Part shown: in pieces, positions 22,901-35,900 of the stretch
How positions within the stretch are numbered: position 1 is the first letter of the stretch
Layout: each line of letters starts with the position of its first letter
Assembly: GCF_000182925.2 (NCBI RefSeq)
Contig: NC_026506.1
Location: forward strand, 3,906,001 to 3,970,000
DNA: 64,000 nucleotides
Reading direction: 5' to 3'
Source: Neurospora crassa OR74A
Lineage: Eukaryota > Ascomycota > Sordariomycetes > Sordariales > Sordariaceae
Notes under the pieces: generated by a model
What the model was told of the DNA's origin: nothing
Database searches by the model: none
The model's input: only the letters and a program-made list of their open reading frames with translations
Made by a program: the position numbers and the translations under genes

Positions 22901-25900
22901 TCGGCGACCAATCGATCGACCTGGACTTCTTATTAAATCTGTGCGTGCTGCACCTGGTGAATGGAGAGGGGCAGAGGGTCCACGCTTTGGATTCCGGCCG
23001 GCGGGCTGACGGGGTGGACTCCTCCCGTCGTCGTCACTGGAAGTCGACTCACGACTTGAGATGGAAATGGGTCGGTGGGGGCTGCTTCCCACCCTTCGAC
23101 CTGGCCTTCTGCCCTCTGAGCCCTGTGAAGATGGCTGGCTTGGCGGATCGCCTCCAGGTGCAGCAGCTTGTGCTCGTCCCGATGGCGGTTGACGCTGGGA
23201 CTGACCTTGACCTCTTCCAGCCTCTCGCCGGCCTTGAGGCTGGGAAGTTGCCGGGCGTTGACGGTCTTTCTGTCCGTCGCCAGCATCCTCATTGTTACCT
23301 CCTTGTTCTTGCTCCGGCTCGTCAGGTGACAATTGTCTTGCCCTCTTGCCTTGATTTCTCTTCTCCTTTAGCCATTGTTGCGAGTTTTCAAGTGAATCAC
23401 TCCTGTCTCGCTTCTGACCTCTACGTTCTCCGACATTACTCTCTCTTTCATTTCCTTCAAGGACAGTAGCCATGGGCCTTCTTTCCTCAATAATTCCAGG
23501 CGCCACATGCTTACTCGGCACAGCACCAGCACCAGCACCCGCACCAGGACAAACAGGTGTACTCCCCTTCGGCAGCGGCACCGACGCCGGCGCCTGACTC
23601 TTGCCAGCAGGCCCCCTCTTGATGGGTTTCCTCTTCCCCGTATCCGCCTTTGCTTTCGCAGCCGCTTCCGCCGGCTTGGTCTTTTTCTTCCCTTTTACCT
23701 GGTCTTTCTTAGCCGCGGCATCATCTTCAGCAGCTTGTCCCGTTAATCGAGGCCGTTTAGCCTGCGGTTGTGACGAAGATTTGTCTGCTGACCGTTTCAG
23801 TGGTCGTTTCCTTTTTTTGGGTCTGACTACTCTTGGTCTGCCCTTTTTCCCAGCCGTGGGGGAAGGGGGTGCGTCGTTGTCATCGTTGGAGGAGCTACTA
23901 GTATCCGTTGACTTGCTCTGGAAGTTGAAGTTGATCTTCATGCCATCGATGATTTCCGATAGCTCACTTCTTGGTCTCTTGCCATGTATCTGGGGGGTGT
24001 TGGTTGGTCTCGGGGCTGGTGCCGCTTCGAAGTCGAGACGGCGAGCGAGGTTATTGTTCCGGGTCTGGCTTTGAGGAGGGAGTCGACGTCCTCCAGGTCG
24101 GAAGAGGGCGGCGCTATTGTCCACGGTAGGGGCTACCAGTACTGATCCCGGGGTGGGAACACGGGCAGACGGCCGGGAGCCTGGGGTTGGTTGAGAACGA
24201 GGTGGACTAGGCGTGACGTTCTGTCGCCGGGCGAGTTTGGCACGATCCCGGCTGGAAAGCAGGTCTGGGTCGATATCCCAGTTGTCTTCTTGTTCTCCAT
24301 TCCCTTCTTCACCAGCGACATCAACATATGCCTTACCATCACCTGCATATACCCAAGGCTCTTCCCAATCCGTGTTCTCACTCTCCCCAGCACTTTCCGC
24401 CACCCCCTCTTGCTCCCTCATGCTCATACCCGGCGGATCCTCCACCAAAACACCAACCGCCCTCGCGGCAAAGACCACCGTTAGCATCGTGGCTATCAAC
24501 TTCGCGTTATACTCCCGAATCACATCCGCGCCATCTTCCTCTCTTGGTGCTTGACTTTCTTCTTCCTCGTTGACAAACGCAGAAGGGATCATCGTGCCCG
24601 AAACGGACCTTGCAAGGCGCGCTATACGAGGCTTAGCGTACCGCGCAATCTCGCTGACGTCGTAGACAAGTCCGCCTATGCCACCGACGTTTACCCATAG
24701 AGCGGGCTCGCTATTGACGATGCTGTTGTGGGCCCATTGGGCTAGGGTTCGGCCACCGGCGTAGACCAGCTTCGCCCACTGAGCGGCTCTGTGCTTGCGC
24801 TGGGTCTTTGTGGCGAGGGTTTTGATGCCGTGGTGTTTCAGCTCGCGGAGAGTAATCTGCCGAGTGGGAGGGCGGTAGATCTTCCCCTTGATTACATCGG
24901 CTTTAAGTTTGGATACTTCGCGAAAGATCTCGCGCAGCTGTTGACCTCGCCTAGTCTCGCTGTTGTAGAGTTCCGTGATATCTTGACCGTAGAGTTGGCG
25001 GAGGGTTCCGAGCGCTGAGGGGGTAAGCCATGAGCGATATGGAGGTCGGCCGTTGCGGTCCTCGATATAAGCAAGATCGTAAATGTAACCGTTAAGGACC
25101 AGGCTCCTAGGGCCGAGCTGGTGATCTGGCTGGACCTCCGGGATTACGAAGCCGATCCGGAGGTGTCCAAACTTTTTCAGGACTTTGGATAGCCTGTCCT
25201 TTACGGTCTCCTCTTCGGTGTCCTGAGAGGGGCGAATGATGCAAGAATATGTTTCCTGGTCGAGGACATGCTTCTCGGTGAAGATGTCCGTGACATTGCG
25301 AGCGGCGTTGACGGCTAGGCGTCTGGCGCCGCCGGGGTGGTCTTCCACATACTCTGTGGTCTCGTTAAATCCCATTCTTTTGAGAAGTGAACATGCAAGA
25401 GGATGGAAACACTAACCAGAAATATCATAGACATTGTTTTGGATGCGAATATACATCCCTACTTCCTTGAAAATATGCCGTCCAAGCTCCCTTTCCGTAA
25501 AAACATCCAGTGTCCGTCTCGGCGGGGGTTCCATAATGTAGTCTTTGAGAACTGCGCACCGCCACGGCCACAGCAGGTTTTTAAGATCCATGGGGTTTTT
25601 CTTGTACTTATGGCAGAACAGGGTCAAGTCCTGGCAGGTTGCAATGTTGTTGCGGACGAAAATCTTCAAAAAGCCATCGTGTTCCTCTGGGATGCCTGGT
25701 GGAGGGGGAAAAAAAGGGTGGTGGAGGTTAGTGATTCTGCTGGAAGCGGGTGTTGAAGTTACTGGTGACACCTGAAGTGACTTACTACTAAGATCAAAAA
25801 CATCCCTCCCGATATACGCCCACCTTGGCCCCCCATCCCGTCCATGAAACTCTCTCACCTCTTCTAGCGTTCTCTCGCGCAGGAGCTTACCGCGAAACAG

Positions 25901-28900
25901 CGTATGAGCATTTGACTGGAGATATTTCTTGATCGTGTTATGGATGACCACCCAGCCATGGGGAGACCGTTGGGCAACGTGTGACTTGACTGTGCTTTTT
26001 TTGTGGGGGCGGTGGTAGCAGAAAAGGTCCTGAGCGGTTGATTTCCACTGTTCAACTACATGAGCTTTTCGTTAGCACCGCTGGGTCCGTCTCTCACACA
26101 TCAGTAATACCTATGTCTGCGATTTTCTCACTTCCGCTTACTGTCACTCGTAGTGTAGATAAACAAAGGGGAACGCAAAGCGAATGAAAAAGGAAACACA
26201 AAAACGGAAAATACTCACCACCACCACCAAGATCATAGATATGTTCCTCCCCGCGCCACCTTACCAACACCCACCTCGGCCCAGTCGTCTCTTTTAGAGG
26301 TCGCCAATGATCAGCAACCTCCCCCCTACTCCAATGCTTTTTTGTCCTCCACACATCCTTCACGTCTGCCAAAGCCTCGTCACCATTATATGTATTGACC
26401 CATTCGCCTTCGGCAGGCCACTCGAAGTACGGTTGTCCCAACTTCTCCCAGGTTTCGTCAAAGTTGTGGAAGTTGTAGTGGGCTAGCAAGAGTTGAAAGG
26501 CTTCAGATTTGGAGAGAAAGCCATGCTTGTAAAACTCGTCCAGAACGAAGCGGTGGCGGTTGTTAAGCTGCAGCTGGGAGAAATTGAGATCGTCGGGGAG
26601 GGACTGGTTAGATCGGATAGGCGAATTTTGCTGTGGGGGAGAGAGCGAAGAGAGGCTTGCGTATTCTATGTCCATAGCATCAGGATCAGTGTCATCCTCT
26701 TCTTCCTCCTCCTCCTCCTCCTCCTCCTCGTCGCTATCATCGACATCGTGGGTTACGGATCGCCAGGCTTTTTGGGATCTGCCTGCGCGGAGGGGACCGC
26801 GACGGCGGATAAGACCGGCACCGGGGTTACCGCCTCCTCGGCCACCACCATCACCGCCTCGTCTACCGCGGAAACCACGGCCACGAGGTTTGGAGATACC
26901 GCGGGTGGGACCCCGGCTCTTCATGGCTTTCGAGACACCGCTCAGTTTCCCAATGTCCAGAACCATCTTTAGACGACTGGCAATACCCTGACCCTGACTC
27001 TGTTCCTGACCGCCCATCTCAATGTCACTATCATTATCACTGTCGTCGTCGCTGTCGTCATCACTGTCGTCGTCACTGTCATGATCACTATCACTCATAT
27101 CATCATCACGATCACTGGCATCAGATGCCCACGAACCGACAGGCGACGACGGCGCGCTCCCTAGGAACGCACGATGTGCATTCCTATTCCTCCGCTTCTC
27201 CTCCGCTTCCGACACTTCCACCACGTCGCCGACCTGGTTCGAGCCTCCCTTCTCGAAGCCCATGACCCAGTCCGGAAAAGTAAAGTTGAAGGGCAGCCAG
27301 CCCTCAGTTTCCAGGCCGCGGAGATCCGCCTCGTGGTCGAGTGCAGCAAGGAGCTCATGTGCCAACTGCCTGATGGCATCCAGCAGCCCTATGGGAGTCG
27401 GGGTGATGGTCCAGCACTTGCGCCCATCGCGAAGGGCTGTGGAAATGACATCGACACGGGCGTCGTAGGCAGTGTGAGACGCATATTTTTGGCCGTACAG
27501 GTTCAACGTGGTCCAGGTCGTGCCCGCGTCGTTGCCATATACATGGCGATCGGGAAATCTCCACCTCGTTCCCTTGACAAGAGCGTTGATGCTCGGATGC
27601 CAAAGGTTGGGCGCTTCAGTCTGGAAATTCTTTCGCTTGTTTTTGAACCGGACCGCTTTCCTTCGCCAGGGAATAGCCGCTCTCATGAGGTGGAGCAGAA
27701 TGCGGTAGACGAAGCCCAGGGACTGGGCCGGGCCGGCGCGTTGCTCCCATTCCTCGATCCTCGTCTGAAGCGTGTTGATCATGGCCGTGCAAGTCTTCTC
27801 GTCGCGACAGGAGGCGGCATCGCTGAACACTTCGACGCAGTTGCGGCATCCCGCAAGGGAGTAAGGGGTGCGTTGCCAGTAGGCGTAGGCTTGGGTGAAA
27901 TGGTCATTTTGTCCTGAAATGCCGCGCCAGCGTTTCCATGCTTTCTTGCGGAGTTGGAGGTGGTCGACGCAATCTTGGTATCTAGCGGCTATTTCAGGAT
28001 ATGCGTCAAAGTTTTGGGGGTTGTTGGGGTTGGGGACCACGGAGAAGACGCGGGTGATCTCGTGCTGGTCCAGTACGGGGGTCCTAAAGGGGCGGGGTGG
28101 CCGTAGGGCACTTCGGCCTTTGGTTCCTACCAACACGTCCCAAAAATCTTGGAGTTGGAGGGAGGCTGCGAAGAAGGCGGGAATGGGATACCTGTCGAAG
28201 GATATGGGCTGACCTGGGGGCCAGTGAATATGGTTGTCGATGGTATAGTTACTTGAGCCATATATCCAAGTGGTGTCTTCAAATGTGTATAGGGCCAGCC
28301 CATACTGCCGCAAACCGGGCAGTGTGGACGGAATTAGATCATTTTCTGTGCCTTCTGGGGTGTAGCGAAATGTACCACCAAAGAGATTATTCTCGATTGA
28401 ATAGCCCAGCTCAGCCACCCACTCGTTGTTGTATACCTAGGACCATTTGTCAGGCAACGTAGCGGGAAGGAAGAGGCGGTATCACTTACTGGTTCGTACG
28501 TATCAGGAGCGTCACCTTCTTTAAGCAATGCGGCAAAGTTAAGCGCATGCTATATCTCGGAGAATGTGGTCAGTAAGAGACAGGCTCTGTGGGATGAGGA
28601 AAAGGGACCAACGTACCGCCAATTCGTGTATCATCTGGACAAACGTTAGCATACTCATCCAAGCAAGAGCAATGTGGCGTCAGATAGTACATACCGTAAC
28701 GGCAAACTGCAGACGAGCAATGTGTTTTTCGCCGTATCGAAGACATTCCGCCGGGTTGTTGGTACCGTTGTTGTCTTGCAGCAAAGTCCTCAAAATCCGA
28801 GCATTCATGCGAATGACGACAAATTGTTCGTCTGTGCTCTTGTCCTTTGCAAGCATTGTATATGCCGACGTGAACTTGTCCCCCCTCGAATTTGCGAAGC

Positions 28901-29669
28901 CAAATGCATTAGGATCGTCGCCGTCAAAGAAGGACCAAACAATGCGGTCGGCGAGGTCAGTGGTCTCGTTGTAAAGCCGTATCCGTGCGGCCTGGGTCAA
29001 GGGGGCATCTGGGTCACCGTGAGCTTGAAAGCGCTGGGCCTCGACGCCCGTCCGTCTGTTGTATCTTTGGTACTCGGTTCCCGTAATTGGGTCCCAGTCT
29101 TTTAGCAAGAGGGCGTGTAGCCACTTGGTACACTGGGCCTCGGCAAAGATCTTGTTTGCCATCTCTACGCAGATGCCCAACTCGGCAAAGACGTCGGGAT
29201 TGTCGATGGACCAATGGGGAGCGGTGAGAGACGTGTCGGTAATGTCGACGGGGGACTTGAGGTCGTACCAGCGGGCCTTTTGGAAGATTGGGTGCCACAT
29301 TTGGGGGTTGACGGCGATGGAGGCTTCGCTGACGGGGGGGAGGCTCTGGTGAAGAGAGGCGAGTTGCCAGGCCTTGAAGCCATCGTTGATCTCGTGCTGG
29401 AAGCGCTCGGCCAAAAAAAAGGTATCCAACTGGGGCGGCGACGGGATGGGCAGAGGATCTTGACGTGCAGCTTCTTCATTGCTCATGTCCATGCCCAAGC
29501 TGGGCAAGGAGGGATACTGGGTCTCGAGACCCGACTGGCCAAAGTTTATAAAGTAAGGGTTCATCCAGCCGCCATAACGCCGAAGCTCTTCCGTATGTGG
29601 ATATTGTGGGAGAGAGTCCTCGGTATCCGGCCCAATCTCGCCAATGGAAGCGTATGTTGCGCGGCCCAT
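19925..29669 (-). CDS. Giant protein: HELAH zincin-like domain plus cytochrome-b5-like modules plus charged tail
   Basis: There are seven exons: 28695-29669, 28617-28634 (18 nt), 28490-28549, 26219-28436, 25786-26055, 25417-25695 and 19925-25353. They sum to 9,249 nt, or 3,082 residues. Exons 1-4 form a zincin-like region. Splicing creates MIHELAHALNF (HELAH at 328-332), with downstream acidic residues in NNEWVAELGYSIEN that could supply the third zinc ligand. Next come an Asp/Ser run (about 795-830), an RGG-like segment (about 860-900) and a Glu run. Then there are degenerate cytochrome-b5-like modules with cores HIYDLGG, DVFDLSS and VYDISEYVEDHPGG (heme-type HPGG near 1279), and perhaps another at NGYIYDL. 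Residues from about 1450 on are low-complexity: Arg/Asp/Glu, Pro-Ala repeats, and Lys-rich GKGKAIDK repeats near the end. There is no signal peptide. The role is unknown; peptidase activity and heme binding are inferences. Confidence 0.72.
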
Positions 29670-30464
29670 GATGTTGATGTTGTCGTGCTTGCTGCGGTTG
29701 TTGTTGTGGTGGCGGTGGTGGTTGTTGAACGTTGTCGAGGAAGCATGATGGACAGGACGCCGTGGCGAGTAGAGATGTGGAAGTCATGGGCATTTTGGGA
29801 TCGTGGCAGCTCAGTGGTAACTCGGGCACAAGATCAACAAAGGGGACAAAGGGGGAGAGCCGCAAACGTCAATAGCAATTATGTAGCTTGAAAGCTCGAG
29901 TCTCGACACAATGAGCCGAGCTTTCTTTGAGACAGCGAAGGGTGAGTGTGGGAGATGATTTGAAGCATCTTGCCTCATAACGGGTTGCGCACAAAGTTGG
30001 ACATGTCGAGGATGAACATGGTATTATTATGGTGAAACAAATCATGAGCTATGGCATATGTTGTCTTGTTCTCTCGAAAGCGTATTTGATAAGAGATATC
30101 AAGAGTTGAGGACTCGGTCGTCGAGTGTCCGAGGGAAGATGAGCAGAGAACAAAGAAAATGCCATGCTCGCGGCTGAGCTACAGCTTCTGCAAAGGGGGA
30201 GAAGAACATCAAAGGAAGACGCCGAAAAGAACAATGAAAGAAGCTTGAACGGGTATGGCCTCGGCTCCTCATAACTACCTCTAGGTCAGCCCATGAATGA
30301 GTCTTGTTGGCTCCGTGTACTTGGTCATGACGGATTGAGCGACGAAGACAAAATGGGATGTGAGAGATGTCCAGATTAGGCTGACGAGACTCTTATCGAT
30401 AAGGCGCCTTGTAAATCAACCAGACATCAACTTCCCTTGTACCAGGACAAAGAAAAAGAAAACG

Positions 30465-30489
30465 AAAAAAAAAAAAAAAAAAAAAAAAA
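30465..30489. repeat. A25 homopolymer
   Basis: Twenty-five A residues following an imperfect GAAAAAG stretch. Confidence 0.9.
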
Positions 30490-32095
30490 CCAAGATGAAG
30501 AGACTCCAATGATGACCCGGGAGGAAATGCTTGATTGCCTGGTGGTGACTTGAAGTTGCCGGGTTTCCTCCGCCTCACTCAGCTCAATACTTCCTTTTCG
30601 AATGGAAAATTTTCACGGTGAGATGCACTTTCCCCACGAATACTACCTCTACAGAGTCCAAACCAAGGAAGGCACATTCGAGCAGAACTGCAGCTTGTAA
30701 TCTCTCTCTTTCAAGATGGGAAGAAATAAAACTGTGAATGGCCTGGATTGGGAAGGGACTTTGCGGAGGAGAAAAGCAAAACACTCTGAAAAAGGAAACC
30801 GGGCATGCGACCGCTGCACTCCCCTGGCAGGCGGCAGTCACTTGACCACCACTGCACGTCAGTTCAACCCATCTCGTCTTTCTTTCCGTTAGTAGTCAAT
30901 CAGCGTCGGGTGTTGAATCCTCATTCTCACTCGTAGGATGTCGATCTGAAATTGGATTGCGCCGACTTCGCAACGACTGACATCCCACCATGCCGTGGTG
31001 TTTGTTGTTGGCTGTCCACGCAGTTCGCGCCATGACGCCCAGGCGCCGCAAAGTGACATAAGATGGACAGGGGAAAAAGTGACGTTGAAGAAAAAGGGCC
31101 AAGAGGTCCAAGACATTGTAAGACAAGCTTCATGTTTGTCCAACCTTGTTGTTGAGTGTGCATACGCGGGTGACGCCAAGCGGGCCAAGGTTGATGGTGT
31201 TGATAATTCGCCGAGGAGAAGGGCGGGAGTGGTGATGAATCTGGGCGTTGGACCGTTCGTTAGTGTACTTGGGTACCTAGCTAGTATACTAGTTGCTTGG
31301 TGCAGAAGGGGCTCCACCACATGTGCTGCAATGCGCTTCCCTTATTGGCTGTAAAAGGGTAAGCAGTTCTTGTCGTCGTTTGCGTCAATGCTTTTTGCTG
31401 TTGCTAAATGCTTATGCTAGAAGGGGTCCCGTCTGTGACAAATTTTCATATCCCAAGCCAGATCGCTTGCTTGACCTGAAGTCAATCTCGGCAAATGGAT
31501 CACAGATGAGGTATTTTCAAGAGCCGTGCCTAGTCAATTCGACCAGACCATCAAGGTATCGATTACTCGGTGAAATATTGTTCTCTGTTGTTGTGTCCAG
31601 CTCAACCTCGGCCTGAACCCCCAGCTCCTAGCATAAGCGTTTAACATTGGCGCAAGCGTTTGACAACAGACCTGCCCAGAACCTCGCTCCCATCCCCCGC
31701 CGCGCCATCACCCCGCCACATGGACCCTGTAAGACTCCACTGTTTCCGCTGAACCCCCCGGGGAAGTCCCCTGAGGTCGGACTCTGGGGCTCACTGTCGG
31801 GGCACGAGCCTTTGAGCCTCTTGTGGATTGCCCGTGGGCTTTGTCATTTTGCTGGTCTCCGCAAAATATGACGACAACTGCGACTTGTGGTGCGATTGAC
31901 GGGTGCCCGGTGGTTGGGTGTGTTGTACAACCTCTTCTCCTTTCTTTTTCTTCTCCTTTCTTTTTTTTGTAAACTCCATGATTTCTTCAATCACAGTAAT
32001 AACCATGCTCGTTACACTACACAACCTCTCTTCTTTCTTCGGCGATTTCTGTGACGTGACAGAGTGTCAACACCTTCAACTTTAAGCTGACCAAA

Positions 32096-32120
32096 GGGGG
32101 GGGGGGGGGGGGGGGGGGGG
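32096..32120. repeat. G25 homopolymer
   Basis: Twenty-five consecutive G residues followed directly by an A run on the + strand. Such a run can form G-quadruplex structures and is also error-prone in sequencing. Confidence 0.9.
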
Positions 32121-32285
32121 AAAAAAAGAAAGGAAAAAACAAAAACCTTTCGACGACTATCAATGACACACTCGAAGACGTTCGCTTTCGGGATCGACAA
32201 TCGAGTCGTGTATGTACGCGCAATGCTGTCCTGAGTATGCTCACCCTGCTAGTCTAGTCTAGTAGACTACTCCAAAAAAACGAAG

Positions 32286-32286
<1 letters not shown>

Positions 32287-32320
<34 letters not shown>
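32287..32320. repeat. ACCGAC hexanucleotide repeat
   Basis: About five and a half perfect copies of GACACC, about 590 bp upstream of the ATPase start. Confidence 0.9.
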
Positions 32321-32321
<1 letters not shown>

Positions 32322-32907
32322 ACGCACAACAACTTCCATTGGCCTGCTTCTTCAACAAGATGACAAAAATTGTGGCCATGGAAATGCGCCAAGAGGATAC
32401 CAAGGCTGGGCCAAGAACGGCCCAAGACTTCTCCAAGACAGCTCTCCTTTGTCCCGCCGCCGCGGCAGTTTGACTCAGGCAAGGCAGCCTGGGCAGGTCT
32501 CGTCTGTTTGTCGGGTAACTGTGATAAACTTGCAGTGATAATCCAGGAGCCTTGGCCTTGGCGCAGGCTTGGTATTCGAGAAAGGAAGGGATCAGTGCGG
32601 ACGAGTCGGGGGGAACATGTGTTCAGACACTGATTTCGAAGCCAAGACGTTGGCCAAGACCACGATGGCGAGACGAAGAATTCCATCGATTTGGTCAGCC
32701 TGTCTTGTCCGTGTGTTGTAGGAAATATAAGTATATCTACCTACGAGCTGGACCCCGTCCTCGGCCCGTCCTGTTTACTCTTGCTTCTCTACAGCTCATG
32801 TTTACATGTTGATGCTGGCTATTGGTGTCTTCACTACTTACTAGCACAAACACACCAGACAGAGCAACATATCCTTTCCACACAACAACTGACCCCTACA
32901 GGCAAAC

Positions 32908-35900
32908 ATGACCAAGACGGAGCCTGATAAGGCTGCTGCTGGCGACCATGTCTCTGGCCAAAGCAACAAACCCCTTTCCCGACCTGCCCACGCCTTGACC
33001 CATCAAGATCTCGCCCACGAGATTGGAGCCGACCCCCTCTCCGGTCTCACCCCCGACGAAGCCAAGCGTCGGCTTGAGGAATATGGGAAAAACGAACTGG
33101 GCGAGGCTGAAGGTGTCCAGCCCATCAAGATCATCATTGCTCAGATTGCCAATGCCATGACGTTGGTATGTTTTCCTTTCCCTTCTTCTTCTTCTTCTTT
33201 GTTCCTTTTCCTTTTCTGTGACAGCAACTGACAACAAACAGGTCCTCATCCTGGCCATGGCCGTCTCCTTTGGTATTAAATCCTGGATCGAAGGCGGTGT
33301 CGTTGCCTTCGTCATCGGCCTCAACGTCGTCGTCGGTTTCTTCCAAGAGTACTCTGCCGAAAAAACCATGGACAGTCTACGCTCTCTTTCCTCTCCCACC
33401 GCCACCGTCGTCCGCGGCGGCGAGGCCATGGTCGTCCCCTCTGGTGAAATTGTCCCCGGTGATCTAGTTGAAGTCAAAATGGGCGATACTCTGCCGGCTG
33501 ATATCAGGTAACCTGTTGACCATTCTCTCCACTACCCGCCTTTGCAATGGCTGATCAGGTTCTTCTTTGGATAAACAGGTTGATCGAAGCCAAAAACTTT
33601 GAAACCGACGAAGCTCTCCTAACCGGCGAATCCCTTCCCGTTCGCAAGACGGTTGAGTCTACTTTCGACGACACCACCGGCCCTGGCGACCGTCTCAACG
33701 TCGCCTACTCCTCCTCCACCGTCACCAAGGGAAGAGCAAAGGGTATCGTTTTTGCTACCGGCACGTTTACCGAAATCGGCGCCATCGCCTCTGCTCTCAA
33801 CAAGAAAGACTCCAAGGTCCGTCCCGTCAAGCGCAAGCCCAATGGCCACGCTGGTCCCCATCGTTATCTGGAGGCGTACACTTTGACTCTTGGAGACGCC
33901 CTCGGTCGGTTTTTGGGTGTCAACGTCGGCACTCCGCTGCAGAGGAAGCTGTCGAAGCTGGCTATGTTGCTCTTTGGCATCGCGGTTATCTGCGCCATCA
34001 TCGTCTTGGGAGCGAACAAGTTCAACACCCGTCAGGAAGTTATCATTTACGCCGTGGCCACAGGCCTGTCGATGATTCCGGCGAGTTTGGTGGTGGTGTT
34101 GACAATCACCATGGCGGCTGGCACCAAGAGGATGGTGGAACGGAACGTCATTGTGCGCAACCTCAAGTCTTTGGAAGCCCTGGGCGCCGTGACGGACATT
34201 TGCTCGGACAAGACTGGCACGCTTACTCAAGGAAAAATGGTAGCGAGAGGTGCTTGGATCCCGGGAATGGGCACTTATACCGTCGAACTGGGTGATGAGC
34301 CGGTGAATCCTACCAAGGGCGACATCCGCTTTGCGAAGCAGATGCCGTCGGAGGTTGATTTCAAGTCGACCAACGCTGAAAAGAGCTCTACCGGCCCTGT
34401 TACGGCCCCTGGAGAGCTCTTGACATCCAGCACCACCCGTCTCCAAGACTTCCTCTCCGTCTGCTCCCTTGCCAACCTTGCCACCGTCTTCTCCAAGGAA
34501 TCCGAAGAAACGCCCGGCACCGAACAATGGCACGCGCGCGGCGACCCGACCGAAATCGCCATCCAGGTGTTTGCTTCCCGCTTCGACTTTAACCGTCTCC
34601 GTCTTGTCTCCGGTTCCAATCCCGAATGGCAAGAAGTCGCCGAATTCCCGTTCGATTCGGACGTTAAGCGCATGTCGGTGATCATGAAGAATACGCAGAC
34701 GCAAGAACACTGGGCCTTCACCAAGGGCGCTGTGGAAAGGGTTATTGGTGCTTGCGTCAACTACTTTGACTCTGACGGTCCCGACGCGGAGGCTAAGCCC
34801 GTAACTGACGAGTTCCGCGCCGATATCCTGAAGAACATGGAATCTTTTGCCTCTCTCGGTCTACGCGTCCTGGCCCTCGCCTCCCGCCGTCTTCCCTCCG
34901 ACGGCACCACCTGGAACGAAGAAACGTCCCGCTCCCTCATCGAATCCGAGCTCACCTTCCGCGGCCTGATCGGGCTCTACGACCCTCCCCGCCCCTCGTC
35001 CGCCTCGGCCGTCCACCAATGCCACGAAGCCGGTATTTCGGTCCATATGCTCACTGGTGACCACCCAGAGACCGCCAAGGCCATCGCCATCGAAGTAGGC
35101 ATCCTGCCCCCTCTCTCTTCCATGTCCCGCGTCTCTGCAGCTGTCGCCCACGCAATGGTCATGACCGCCTCGCAGTTCGATGCCTTGTCCGATGACGAAG
35201 TTGACGCTTTGCCCGTTCTCCCACTCGTCATCGCGCGCTGCGCTCCCTCTACCAAAGTCCGCATGATCGAAGCCTTGCATCGCCGTGGTCGCTTCTGCGC
35301 CATGACGGGCGACGGCGTCAACGACTCTCCTTCCCTCCGTCGCGCCGACGTCGGTATCGCCATGGGTCTTTCCGGTTCGGACGTAGCCAAAGACGCCTCG
35401 GACATTGTTCTGACAGACGACAACTTTGCCTCCATCGTCGCCGCCATTGAAGAAGGCCGTCGCATTTTCGACAACATCCAGAAATTCGTCCTGCACGTCT
35501 TGGCGGAGAACATCGCTCAGGCAGGCACCCTGCTCATCGGACTGGCATTCAAGGACGCCTCGGGCCTTTCCGTCTTTCCCCTGGCTCCCGTGGAAATCGT
35601 CTGGATCATCATGATCACCTCCGGTCTACCCGACATGGGCCTCGGTTTCGAGCGCGCCGTTCCCGACATCATGGCGCGTCCCCCGCAATCTCTAAAGACA
35701 GGAATCTTTACTTTGGAATTCATCATCGACATGATCTTTTACGGACTGTGGATCACGGCGCTATGTCTGGCCTCGTTTGTGTTGCGGGTCTACGCCTGGG
35801 GCGACGGCGACTTGGGCAGCGGCTGCAACGAGCATTACTCGGACTCCTGCGAGACCGTGTTTCGCGCGCGCGCCACCACTTTCGCGTGCTTGACGTGGTT

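Larger units (their letters stand above)
29670..32907. other. Divergent intergenic region, about 3.2 kb
   Basis: It must contain the promoters of the giant gene (-) and the ENA ATPase gene (+). No convincing gene was found. It holds an A25 run, a G25 run and an ACCGAC tract. The last 100 bases before 32908 are C/A-rich and look like the ATPase leader. Confidence 0.5.

Noticed and set aside
22370-23469. + strand frames opposite the giant gene's tail
   Set aside because: They are reverse readings of low-complexity, repeat-rich coding sequence and carry no independent motif.
33619-34710. Minus-strand frame (363 codons) opposite the ENA ATPase
   Set aside because: A shadow of the GC-rich coding strand with no recognisable motif.
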